Assembly (NCBI GenBank): GCA_021647765.1
Contig: JAKIUD010000030.1
Coordinates: forward strand, 1 to 38,696
Source of the DNA: Desulfuromusa sp.
Lineage (GTDB): Bacteria; Desulfobacterota; Desulfuromonadia; Desulfuromonadales; Geopsychrobacteraceae
Reading direction: 5' to 3'
DNA: 38,696 nucleotides
Part shown: piece by piece, positions 1 through 7,391 of the stretch
Layout of the letters: every line of letters begins with the position of its first letter
How positions within the stretch are numbered: the first letter of the stretch is position 1
The notes under the pieces: generated by a model
The model's database searches: none
Told to the model about the DNA's origin: nothing
The model's input: only the letters and a program-made list of their open reading frames with translations
Made by a program: the position numbers and the translations under genes

Positions 1-646
1 TCAAGCTTGACTGGCAATGGGTCAATATTATCAAACCGCCAAAGATTTCTACAATACCTGACATTCTGACACTGGCAGAAGTCGAGCGACTGATCAGCGC
101 GACCCGTAAATTGCGCTACCGGGTTTTCTTCTTAACGACCTATTCCATGGGGCTGCGCTTGCAAGAAACTCTGTCGCTGCAAGTTGGCGATATTGATGCT
201 CAGCGAAGACGGGTGCATGTCCGCCGTGGCAAGGGGCACAAAGATCGAATGCTGCCGTTGCCTGAGCTCACTTACCATGCTTTACGTGCTTTGTGGTGCA
301 AGCATCGACACCCTGATTTCCTCTTCCCCAGCACTCAGGGCAAACTTGAAACAGTATGCCAGTCGACAAACCACATGGATCGTGGCAGCACTCAGGTCGC
401 CATGAAGATTTTGGTAAAAGAGTGCGGGATTAAAAAAAAATCTCAATCCATTCCCTGCGCCACAGTTTTGCCACTCATCTGCTTGAACGGGGCTTGAGCC
501 TGCGCCATATTCAGGGCTTGCTCGGCCATTCCAGTCCCACCACAACCGCTCGCTATGCTCACCTGACCAAGGTGACAGAGCAGGACAGTCTCACCGCCAT
601 CGATAACTTAATCAATTGCCTTGATATTGATTTATGGAGGCTGTGA
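1..646 (+). pseudogene. Tyrosine recombinase (integrase), 5' end outside the window, split by a frameshift at an A9 run
   Basis: The reading frame is open from base 3, so the gene begins upstream of the window. The zero frame holds the first catalytic Arg region (GLRLQETLSL) and the beta-hairpin Lys (RGKGHKDRM), then runs into an unrelated tail ending at 497. The rest of the catalytic domain, HSLRHSFATHLLERG (HxxR) and LGHSSPTTTARYAH (His and nucleophilic Tyr), lies in the -1 frame and ends with TGA at 644-646. The frames join at nine A residues, 432-440. Slipping back one base there, or one extra A, restores the whole R-K-HxxR-H-Y set. Its stop overlaps the transposase start, so the two look like one unit; some IS91-family elements carry such an accessory recombinase. 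It is either a recent pseudogene or a gene expressed by -1 frameshifting or transcript slippage. Confidence 0.8.
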
Positions 647-1698
647 TGGTGGATCTGGTCTCTATTGTTGAGCAATTTCGGGATACTTTTATCGCCAAAT
701 ATAAGAACCGACTGCTCCCCAGCCACTTGAACGCACTTCATGCCATAAGTCGCTGTCGCACGCCCGATTCTGGAGAACTCCGTGTTCGTTGCACGGAATG
801 TGGCCAGACCGAGTGGCGTCCTCTGTCTTGCGGTCATCGCAGTTGCCCTCAATGCCAAAATCATGAAGCGAGCAAGTGGCTGGATCGGCAACAGGCTAAA
901 TTATTACCGGTTCCCTACTTCATGGTGACCTTTACCTTGCCTTATCAACTTCGACCATTGGCATGGCATTTTCAGGAAAAGGTTTATGCGATTCTGTTCG
1001 CTTGTATCATCAGTACCCTGAAAGATTTCGGACTGAACCCCAAACATCTGGGTGCAAATATGGGGATGACAGCAGTCCTCCATACCCAGACCAGACGACT
1101 TGATTATCATCCGCATATTCATGTCATTGTCCCCGGAGGCGGTATCGATAAGGGCAGGCGACAGTGGAAGAAGGTCAAGGGGAAGTACCTGTTTAACGAA
1201 TTCGCTCTGGCCAGGGTCTTTCGTGCCCGTTTTCTGGAAGCGGTGAATAATGCGGGGCTGAAAATCCCGGTTGGTGTTCCCAATGAATGGGTGGTCGACT
1301 GTGCCCATGTGGGCAACGGTCTGCCAGCCTTGAAATATTTATCCCAATATCTTTATCGGGGTGTCATCACTGAGAAGAACATCGTCTCCTGCCGGGAGGG
1401 TCAGGTGACCTTCCGTTATACTGAAAGCAAAACCGGACAAGCCTGCACCCGAACCTTGAAGGGGGAAGATTTTTTGTGGCTGGTTCTGCAACATGTTCTG
1501 CCAAGAGGCTTTCGCCGTGTCCGTGATTATGGTTTTCTGCACGGCAATGCCAAACGGATCTTAAAACTGGTGCAGATGATTCTCCACGTCATGCTGGAAC
1601 CGAAGCCATTGAGACCGAGGCCAGTGTTTAAATGTCCTTGTTGTAAAGCGATTATGGAGATTACCGCCTTTCGCCGACCGGCATGGCTATCGGGATAA
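646..1698 (+). CDS. IS91-family transposase (HUH/Y2 rolling-circle type)
   Basis: Single-strand nicking transposase of the IS91 family. The N-terminus carries a zinc-ribbon-like cysteine cluster (CTECGQTEWRPLSCGHRSCPQC, split here as CTECG and CGHRSCPQC), the centre carries the metal-binding HUH motif in HPHIHVIVPGGG, and the C-terminal half carries the Tyr region YLSQYLYRG, followed by a second Cys pair (CPCC). The length of about 350 residues suits the family and no internal stop is seen. An in-frame ATG exists at 634, but the ATG at 646 is preferred because GGAGG (636-640) sits five bases before it and it overlaps the recombinase TGA (644-646) by one base. Transcription runs towards the pentapeptide gene on the opposite strand. 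The family assignment is firm; whether the element is active cannot be judged. Confidence 0.92.
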   Translation: MVDLVSIVEQFRDTFIAKYKNRLLPSHLNALHAISRCRTPDSGELRVRCTECGQTEWRPLSCGHRSCPQCQNHEASKWLDRQQAKLLPVPYFMVTFTLPYQLRPLAWHFQEKVYAILFACIISTLKDFGLNPKHLGANMGMTAVLHTQTRRLDYHPHIHVIVPGGGIDKGRRQWKKVKGKYLFNEFALARVFRARFLEAVNNAGLKIPVGVPNEWVVDCAHVGNGLPALKYLSQYLYRGVITEKNIVSCREGQVTFRYTESKTGQACTRTLKGEDFLWLVLQHVLPRGFRRVRDYGFLHGNAKRILKLVQMILHVMLEPKPLRPRPVFKCPCCKAIMEITAFRRPAWLSG

Positions 1699-1902
1699 CG
1701 GGCAAAACCGGCCTCGTATTGCGCCAACATTAAATAGAGGAGGATCAGCAGTTCTGATGACCACCGCAGCACACTAAAATTTTAGCCTGTCAGCAGGTAA
1801 AGGATTTCGCTCGCCTTCGAAAAAGTGTTTAAAAGATCAACGCCTTAGAAACCCTAAAATCAAACCGATATATTTGCTTTATATAGTATTGTGGCCGGGC
1901 TT

Positions 1903-1962
1903 GTTCAACCACAGGATAAGATCGCGGCTCGTGCCTCGCGCTATCTATCCTTATTCGTTATG
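1903..1962 (-). other. Candidate integron attC recombination site downstream of the pentapeptide gene
   Basis: On the minus strand this 60-base stretch begins four bases after the stop codon of the pentapeptide gene with CATAACG and ends with GTTGAAC, which fits the R' core GTTRRRY. Between them is an imperfect stem: AGGATA (complement of 1946-1951) pairs with TATCCT (complement of 1913-1918), and CGCG (1937-1940) pairs with CGCG (1923-1926), with unpaired or extrahelical bases between. AAC/GTT at the ends can also pair. This matches attC architecture (R''-spacer-L''-loop-L'-spacer-R') and the usual position just after a cassette gene. The cores match imperfectly and no integrase is in view, so the call is tentative. 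Confidence 0.42.
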
Positions 1963-1966
1963 TTTT

Positions 1967-3409
1967 TTACCTTCTCGTGTGTCGTTTAACTGCTACTAAT
2001 GTTTGCCATATTAAACTTGCAAAAATTATATAGAATATGAGGCTAACAAACTCCATTCCAGATTTAAGTATCTTGCTAAAGGGCAAAATATTTTTAGATA
2101 CGTTATTTGCTAAGATAGATGTTTTTTCAAGAACACCATTGATGCCTGGATGTATTTCATATAAAATATTATTTTCGTATCCCAATATTAAGAGATAGTA
2201 AATAATTGCTGTAGCAAGTATAAAAAATATCGGTTTGACATAGTTTTGTCCATAATTTGATATTTTTTCATTCAAAAAAAGTATCAGCTTTTCTTGAGTT
2301 TTATTTGTGCCCTTAAGTTCTTCTTTGTACTTTTTCATTTCGCAAGCAAAATACTTATTAGCTTCGATACAGTTATGAATTTTATCAAATGAACTTTTTA
2401 CAATCCTGAACGTTTCTCTATTAGAATATTTTTCGTTAATATTGGTGTTCAAGAAGTTTGGTGCTTCTTTTAAATTTATATTTTCGATATCTAACCCACT
2501 ATAAAAATTTGTGTTTCTAAAATTGACAAAGCTAAGAAAAGTAGCATAAGTAAATTTAGCTATATATTCATTTTTAGAATCGCCACTCTGGCCAAAAGAG
2601 CATTTTTCAAATCCGACAAAATCTTCGAATATGCTTTTCTTTATATTGAACTTTCCAAACATCGTTTCAAATGTGTCGACAACTTTAAAATAATTTGTAT
2701 TAAAAATCTCAAAATCTAAAACAATGTTTTGCTTAAACTCAAATTTTGATTCGAAAACAGTATCTTCCATGAAAAATGATTTAATATTGCACCGATTAAG
2801 AATGAATTTATCTTTCAAGATACAATCCATAAAATGGAGTGATTCAATATTTAAGTCAGTATCATCAGTATTGTTGAAAATTGGAGATTTAAATTCAACA
2901 TTTCCGAATTCTATGCCCTTTTTAAATTCGCAGTTATTAAATAGCGGACTATCTATTACATATCTCCCATCATTTTCGGAATATGAGCTAACCTTTTCAT
3001 GAAAAATACAGCTCTGGTACAGCACTCCATTAACATTCTTTAGAACCGGCGTATTAAAAACACTCCACCCCTCATAAAATATACAATCTTGAAAAAAGAA
3101 CTCAGGATCACTTGATTCAATATAACTTGTAAAAAAATGGCAGTTATCAAAATGGATTTTTTTTAAGGTATTTAATATTTTTGCGTAATTTATTTGTGAT
3201 TGTATATCTGGCTTTGGAAAAGCAATTCTAAAGAAATGGCAAAAGTCGTTACCATCTATAGAATTATTAGCAACATAGTTTTCTAACGAAGTAGAAAAGT
3301 CGTTTCGTATCTTAAAAAAGTCTAATCCATTTTTAGAGCAGTGAAGGATGCATTCATCATAGCCACTATAGACGTCTAGATTACACTCATTAATACTGCA
3401 AATGCTCAT
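1967..3409 (-). CDS. Pentapeptide-repeat-like membrane protein with N-terminal Cys/His knuckle
   Basis: A 480-residue protein of unknown function. The N-terminus has a probable zinc-binding knuckle, C4-x4-C9-x10-C20-x2-H23. Residues of about 85-330 are a degenerate pentapeptide-type repeat rich in FxNCxF-like strands (for example FDNCHFF, FQDCIFYEG, FNNCEFKKG, FEKCSFG), expected to fold as a right-handed beta-helix. The C-terminus has two hydrophobic segments, about 395-415 (YVKPIFFILATAIIYYLLIL) and 450-472, ending with a basic tail, so the protein is probably membrane anchored. The gene is strikingly A+T-rich compared with its neighbours, which suggests horizontal acquisition. It is transcribed towards the IS91 element and is bounded by attC-like palindromes. 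A role in defence or membrane stress is conceivable but not shown by the sequence. Confidence 0.75.
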   Translation of the reverse strand: MSICSINECNLDVYSGYDECILHCSKNGLDFFKIRNDFSTSLENYVANNSIDGNDFCHFFRIAFPKPDIQSQINYAKILNTLKKIHFDNCHFFTSYIESSDPEFFFQDCIFYEGWSVFNTPVLKNVNGVLYQSCIFHEKVSSYSENDGRYVIDSPLFNNCEFKKGIEFGNVEFKSPIFNNTDDTDLNIESLHFMDCILKDKFILNRCNIKSFFMEDTVFESKFEFKQNIVLDFEIFNTNYFKVVDTFETMFGKFNIKKSIFEDFVGFEKCSFGQSGDSKNEYIAKFTYATFLSFVNFRNTNFYSGLDIENINLKEAPNFLNTNINEKYSNRETFRIVKSSFDKIHNCIEANKYFACEMKKYKEELKGTNKTQEKLILFLNEKISNYGQNYVKPIFFILATAIIYYLLILGYENNILYEIHPGINGVLEKTSILANNVSKNILPFSKILKSGMEFVSLIFYIIFASLIWQTLVAVKRHTRR

Positions 3410-3442
3410 TATAATCCTCAGTGGGGCTTATCTTTTAAACAT

Positions 3443-3607
3443 AATCGGCGGAGCTGAGCGGCGAAGGTATTTTTGCGTTGCAAGTTTACTTGCACAAGCG
3501 GAAATGCCGCAGTCCGACTCCAGTGACTTGTTCATGACGCGAAGCGGCGTGCACAAGTTGCTGGAGTGTACTCAGCTCCGCCGATTCAAGCCGCGCAGCG
3601 GCTTGAA
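3443..3607. repeat. Nested palindromic block, possible second attC-type site
   Basis: A perfect 16-base inverted repeat (3443-3458 with 3571-3586) encloses a 15-base imperfect inverted repeat (3517-3531 with 3553-3567, 13 of 15 matching) and a small ACGC/GCGT stem (3537-3540 with 3547-3550). A separate perfect 9-base hairpin with a 5-base loop follows at 3585-3607. Read on the minus strand the large palindrome ends in GATTATG about 30 bases before the pentapeptide start codon, where the upstream attC of a cassette array would be. The core is ATT rather than the canonical GTT, so it may instead be a MITE-like palindromic element. Confidence 0.6.
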
Positions 3608-3745
3608 CAAGTAATTATACGGTTCCGGTCACCATACTGCTCAAACACGGTTCCCGCTGCCGAAACCACCTCTAACATAATTTTTCTAACCGTATATCAT
3701 CACCATCTTTGTAGATAACGGAAATCCATTAACTCCCAAAAACAA

Positions 3746-3785
3746 AAGCCACCGCCCGGACAAACTGATATCCTGACGGTGGCTT
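3746..3785 (-). terminator. Probable rho-independent terminator of the haem operon
   Basis: Perfect 9-base arms (3746-3754 and 3777-3785) form a hairpin. On the minus strand the right arm is followed by a T-rich run (TTGTTTTTGGG), as expected for a terminator about 115 bases after the hemH stop. The loop of 22 bases is longer than ideal. Confidence 0.6.
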
Positions 3786-3901
3786 ATTTGTTTTGATTTC
3801 ATTGTCCCCTCCTTGAAATGCAAAATACCCGCTCAAACTAGCTGTAAACCCGGCTTTTGTCAAATAATCTTCACTGGGCGGTTTGGTAAATTTGCTGAGA
3901 T

Positions 3902-4876
3902 TTATTGCGAGGAGATGCTGCTTTTAACAAGTCCTGCCAGCGCATCAAGAAAATCTTCGTGATCATTTAAAGATGGAGCACGGACAAAATTGACGAGTCC
4001 AAGGCTGGTTGCCAGATTGTGATACTGGATATCGATCTCCTCAAGCGTCTCAATATGATCTGAAACAAAGGAAATTGGCACCATTAGTACCGCCCGATGC
4101 CCAGCATCAGACAACTCGTGAAGAACCTCTTTGGTTCCCGGCTCCATCCATTTGACCGGACCACTGCGACTTTGGTAAGCAATTGTCCAGTCGTAAGAAC
4201 CAACCCGTTGCATCACCCCCTGAACCGTTGCTTCGACATGCTGCCGATAGGGATCACCTCGGTCGATAAATTTCTGTGGCAGCGCGTGTGCTGAGAACAT
4301 GATTTGGACTTCATCGCGCATCAGATCATGAAAATTGTCCAGCCCTGCATTGATTCGATGAGCCAACGCATCCAGATAACCTGGCCAGTCGTACCAATCT
4401 TCAATGAGTTGATATGCAAGTTCAGGATAAACTTTTGCCATAGCACGTTTAAAATTGTTGATACTGCTACCAGTCGTTGCCCCGGTGTAGTGCGGATACA
4501 TCGACAGCACAACCGCTGTTTCAATCCCTGCAGCTTTGATTTCAGTAAGCACCTGCTCGGCTCGGGGATGCCAGTAACGCATAATCACATAGGGTTTGAA
4601 TCTTTCACCAAGCCGCTGTGCGGTTCCTGCTGCCTGCTTTTGTGTCCATTCCAACTGAGGAGATTTTCCTCCGATAGTCCGATAGTTCTCCACCACCTTT
4701 TTGGCTCTAAAATAAGAGATTAACTTGGCAAACGGCTTTTGCAACAAGGCACCAGCGGGAAGTTGGATTAAATCTCGATCAGAAAAAAGGTTGTAAAGAA
4801 ATGGCTCGACCGCATCCAGGGAATCGGGGCCTCCCATATTGAGCAGAATTAAAGCTGTTGGTTTGGAATCAAGCAT
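3902..4876 (-). CDS. hemH: Ferrochelatase HemH
   Basis: Inserts ferrous iron into a porphyrin in the last part of haem synthesis. The 324-residue length is typical of a bacterial single-domain ferrochelatase. It begins with LILLNMGGPDS, has SMYPHYTGATTGSSIN near residue 130, the metal-site His197 in FSAHALP, YQSRSGPVKWMEPGT near 235-250, and the second-site acidic motif SDHIETLEEID (Glu276). It is the last gene of a minus-strand group, about 170 bases after hemE, and a hairpin terminator follows. Sequence alone does not settle whether protoporphyrin IX or coproporphyrin III is the substrate; the AhbD-like gene in the same group makes the latter worth considering. Confidence 0.95.
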   Translation of the reverse strand: MLDSKPTALILLNMGGPDSLDAVEPFLYNLFSDRDLIQLPAGALLQKPFAKLISYFRAKKVVENYRTIGGKSPQLEWTQKQAAGTAQRLGERFKPYVIMRYWHPRAEQVLTEIKAAGIETAVVLSMYPHYTGATTGSSINNFKRAMAKVYPELAYQLIEDWYDWPGYLDALAHRINAGLDNFHDLMRDEVQIMFSAHALPQKFIDRGDPYRQHVEATVQGVMQRVGSYDWTIAYQSRSGPVKWMEPGTKEVLHELSDAGHRAVLMVPISFVSDHIETLEEIDIQYHNLATSLGLVNFVRAPSLNDHEDFLDALAGLVKSSISSQ

Positions 4877-4904
4877 ATATGTTCATCTCTGTCAATTAAG
4901 GGTT

Positions 4905-5020
4905 CCCTCTCCATGAGGGAGAGGACTAAGATGAGGGGATATCGTAAAAAAGGAACCTGAAAGACTTAAGATTCCCCCCCTCATCCGGCCTGCGGCCACC
5001 TTCTCCCTCATGGAGAAGGG
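4905..5020. repeat. Pair of inverted REP-like units between hemE and hemH
   Basis: Two related units in opposite orientation lie at 4905-4938 and 4974-5020. Each has its own small hairpin (CCCTC/GAGGG in the first; CCTTCTCC with GGAGAAGG in the second) and a CCCCTCATC tract in inverted orientation in the other. The pair can form a long cruciform inside the operon. This composition (CCTCATCCGGCCT, CTTCTCCCTCATGGAG) is typical of dispersed bacterial intergenic palindromes. It may act as mRNA stabiliser or attenuator between hemE and hemH. Confidence 0.6.
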
Positions 5021-5049
5021 CTATCTGGAAAAATAGTGTTTATCAGAGT

Positions 5050-6093
5050 CTATTTCTGACTGAGCCGATGCACACACTCAACCATATGAATTGCGTTTTC
5101 GGGGGGAACTGTCGGTAAAATACCATGACCAAGATTGAAAATAAATCCTGGTCGATCACCATTTTCATCAAGAATCCGTTGAACTTCTTTCTCAATATAC
5201 TCTTTTGGAGCGTAAAGAACTGTTGGATCAAGATTACCCTGAACCGCCACATCATTACCCAGAAGATCCCGGGCTTTCCCCAAGTTGACATGCCAGTCGA
5301 GGCCGAGCACATCACTGCCCGCTTCTTTCACCAATTCCAGCATGGTTCCCCCATGTTTAACGAAATATATAATTGGAATTCCATCACGGTTCAACCCGTT
5401 GATCAGCTGCTGAATGTAGGGGAGAATGTAACGCTCATAATCATGAGGAGCCAATAAACCACCCCAGGTATCAAAAATCTGAATCGTCTGCGCTCCAGCC
5501 TCAATCTGCATATTCAGATAACGTCGATCCATCTCAGTGATCTTTTGCATCAGCGCATCGTAAAGAGGAAAATCAGAATACATCATCTGTTTGAGGCTGG
5601 CGAAGTCCTTGCTCCCCTTCCCTTCAACCATATAACAGGCCAAAGTAAAAGGAGCACCGCCGAACCCGATCAAGGGAACACGGTTCTCAAATGCTACCCG
5701 CAACCGTTTGATAATCGCAGGCACGTAGGAAACAGCCTCTGCCATATTTTCCGGAACTACCAGGGCATCAACGTCGGCTATGGTACGGATCGGATTCTCA
5801 AACACCGGGCCGGGAACAAAATCGAGCTTCATTCCCATCGGTTCTATCGGGGTCAGAATGTCGGAAAACAGAATCGCCGCATCAACATCAAGTAAGTCAA
5901 TCGGCTGAATCGTCACTTCCGCAGCGCGAGCCGGATCTTTACACAGATCGAGAAACGTCCCACCACCCTGTGCGCGAACTTCTTTGTACTGTTTCAGATA
6001 ACGACCTGCCTGACGCATCAACCAGACGGGAACCCGGTCAACCGGCTGCCCCCAGCAGGCTTTGATAAAATTATATTCGGTGGTCATTGACAT
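5050..6093 (-). CDS. hemE: Uroporphyrinogen decarboxylase HemE
   Basis: Decarboxylates the four acetate side chains of uroporphyrinogen III to give coproporphyrinogen III in the cytoplasm. The 347-residue length fits the family. The N-terminal signature PVWLMRQAGRYLKQY, DILTPIEPMGM, the second signature IGFGGAPFTLACYMVEG and the C-terminal NLGHGILPTVPPENA are all present. The start at 6093 is preceded by AGGAG with suitable spacing; an ATG two codons later is possible. It is codirectional with the radical SAM gene upstream and hemH downstream, with palindromic repeats in both gaps, so expression of the three could be uncoupled post-transcriptionally. Confidence 0.96.
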   Translation of the reverse strand: MSMTTEYNFIKACWGQPVDRVPVWLMRQAGRYLKQYKEVRAQGGGTFLDLCKDPARAAEVTIQPIDLLDVDAAILFSDILTPIEPMGMKLDFVPGPVFENPIRTIADVDALVVPENMAEAVSYVPAIIKRLRVAFENRVPLIGFGGAPFTLACYMVEGKGSKDFASLKQMMYSDFPLYDALMQKITEMDRRYLNMQIEAGAQTIQIFDTWGGLLAPHDYERYILPYIQQLINGLNRDGIPIIYFVKHGGTMLELVKEAGSDVLGLDWHVNLGKARDLLGNDVAVQGNLDPTVLYAPKEYIEKEVQRILDENGDRPGFIFNLGHGILPTVPPENAIHMVECVHRLSQK

Positions 6094-6117
6094 TGATCTC
6101 CTGTTCGATTTCTATGT

Positions 6118-6191
6118 GTAGGGGCGAATCTTGTATTCGCCCTTGTTTTATTTGTTGATCACAAACGGGCGAATACAAGATTCGCCCCTAC
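6118..6191. repeat. Perfect 25-base inverted repeat between the radical SAM gene and hemE
   Basis: The arms 6118-6142 and 6167-6191 are exact reverse complements, separated by 24 AT-rich bases. The arm contains GGGGCGAATCTTGTATTCG. It lies entirely in the gap between the ahbD-like stop and the hemE start. It looks like a small palindromic mobile repeat, and in RNA would form a very stable hairpin that could terminate or attenuate read-through into hemE. Confidence 0.85.
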
Positions 6192-6194
6192 CAA

Positions 6195-7304
6195 TTACTT
6201 CGGGACGTTCTCCGCCACCTCTTTTTCCAACCGTTTTCTGGTTTTTATCGGAATATAGTTACAGAACGGCTCTTCAGCCATATAATCACCGTAGACAGCA
6301 TCGGCGCGGGCACGGCAGCCACCGCAGACATTTATGTACTCACATTCACCACACCTTCCTTTATAGGCCTTAAAGTTGCGCAAGTCATTGAAGACTTTGG
6401 AGTTGAACCAGAGATCTTTGAAGGGCGTATCTTTGACGTTACCAACGGTTCTGAGGAAATAAGAACAAGGCTTCAAGTTTCCTTCGCAATCGATCATACA
6501 GATACTCTGTGCAGCGATGCACCCTTTACCACCTCCTGTGGAGAAGGTGAGACTACGCCGTTTGAGTGATTCTCCCTCAGCTTTGGCCAACTGCGGTACC
6601 ACACGGTAATAATGAGGAGCACAGGTCGGGCGCATCAGAATTTCATCTTCCTGTTTCTCCTGCCGGTAGTGCCAAGTAAGAATTTCTTCATAATCCTCTT
6701 TACTGACCAACTCATCCATAATCTCTTTACCACGACCGGTGGGAACGATCATAAACATGTACCAGGCGGTTGCTCCAAGTTTCTTGGCAACCTTAAAGCA
6801 GTCGCCAATATCGTGCTGGTTGCGTTTGGTAAAGGATGAGTTGATGATAAATTTTATCCCGTTTCGACGCATCGTTTCAGCAGCACGGATAGTTCCTGCA
6901 TAGGCTCCCTCGCAGTTGCGAAAGTTATCGTGGATCTCAGCGGTTGAACCATCCAGAGAGAGGGAAACCATTTTGATTCCGGTCTCTTTCATCTTCTGGC
7001 AAATTTCATCGGTGACGAGGGTACCGTTGGTGGCGATACACATACGCAGTCCTTTGTCTGTCCCATACTGGGCAATCTCAAAAAGATCTGGACGCATCAG
7101 CGGTTCTCCTCCGGAGAGGACAAATACTGGCTTGGAAACCTCACAGATATCATCAATCAGCTTGAATGCTTCCGCTGTTGTGAAATCGCCTTCCGAGGCT
7201 TCCATATCGGAAGAGCAGCGACAATGGATACAGCTGAGATTACACCGCTGGGTAGCTTCCCAAGCAATCCATTTGGGGATAAATTCTTCTTGTTTGGAAC
7301 TCAT
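6195..7304 (-). CDS. ahbD: AhbD-like radical SAM/SPASM haem synthase
   Basis: A 369-residue radical SAM enzyme with the SAM-cluster motif C21-x3-C25-x2-C28 (TQRCNLSCIHC) and the GGEP motif at 65-68. The C-terminal SPASM-type region has many cysteines (GCIAAQSICMIDC, LKPC, RCGECEYINVCGGC and a last Cys at 348), expected to bind auxiliary 4Fe-4S clusters. The opening PKWIAWEATQRCNLSC and the position beside hemE and hemH point to AhbD, which oxidatively decarboxylates the two propionates of iron-coproporphyrin III to vinyl groups without oxygen. NirJ- or AhbC-like activity cannot be excluded by eye. AGGAG precedes the start with six-base spacing. The gene lies in a minus-strand group with an exported protein upstream. 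Confidence 0.78.
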   Translation of the reverse strand: MSSKQEEFIPKWIAWEATQRCNLSCIHCRCSSDMEASEGDFTTAEAFKLIDDICEVSKPVFVLSGGEPLMRPDLFEIAQYGTDKGLRMCIATNGTLVTDEICQKMKETGIKMVSLSLDGSTAEIHDNFRNCEGAYAGTIRAAETMRRNGIKFIINSSFTKRNQHDIGDCFKVAKKLGATAWYMFMIVPTGRGKEIMDELVSKEDYEEILTWHYRQEKQEDEILMRPTCAPHYYRVVPQLAKAEGESLKRRSLTFSTGGGKGCIAAQSICMIDCEGNLKPCSYFLRTVGNVKDTPFKDLWFNSKVFNDLRNFKAYKGRCGECEYINVCGGCRARADAVYGDYMAEEPFCNYIPIKTRKRLEKEVAENVPK

Positions 7305-7391
7305 ATTAAACTCCTGGTGGCTAAACGAAATGTCATTTCGACCAGAATACTACAAACATTTCATCTAGCTCAAGGATTCTCGACTAAATTA

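Larger units (their letters stand above)
1..1902 (+). mobile_element. IS91-family insertion element, right part; right end tentatively 1899-1902
   Basis: The tyrosine recombinase and HUH transposase form one element whose left end lies outside the window. IS91 elements have no terminal inverted repeats or target duplications; the end after the transposase (oriIS) abuts a GTTC or CTTG tetranucleotide. CTTG (1900-1903) and GTTC (1903-1906) overlap about 200 bp after the transposase stop, which is the proposed boundary. Bases 1699-1899 hold no gene and would be the oriIS region. The boundary is inferred from target preference only and needs comparison with another copy. Confidence 0.5.
3410..3901. 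other. Intergenic region without a supported gene
   Basis: This stretch lies between the start of the pentapeptide gene and the end of hemH. It holds the nested palindromes (3443-3607) and the hemH-side terminator (3746-3785). Open frames here, such as one at 3402-3614, run straight through the palindromes and show no protein-like composition. No RNA gene was recognised in 3610-3745. Confidence 0.6.

Noticed and set aside
904..1308. 134-residue minus-strand frame
   Set aside because: It is antisense to the transposase HUH region and has no domain.
3402..3614. 70-residue plus-strand frame
   Set aside because: It is made of the palindromes upstream of the pentapeptide gene.
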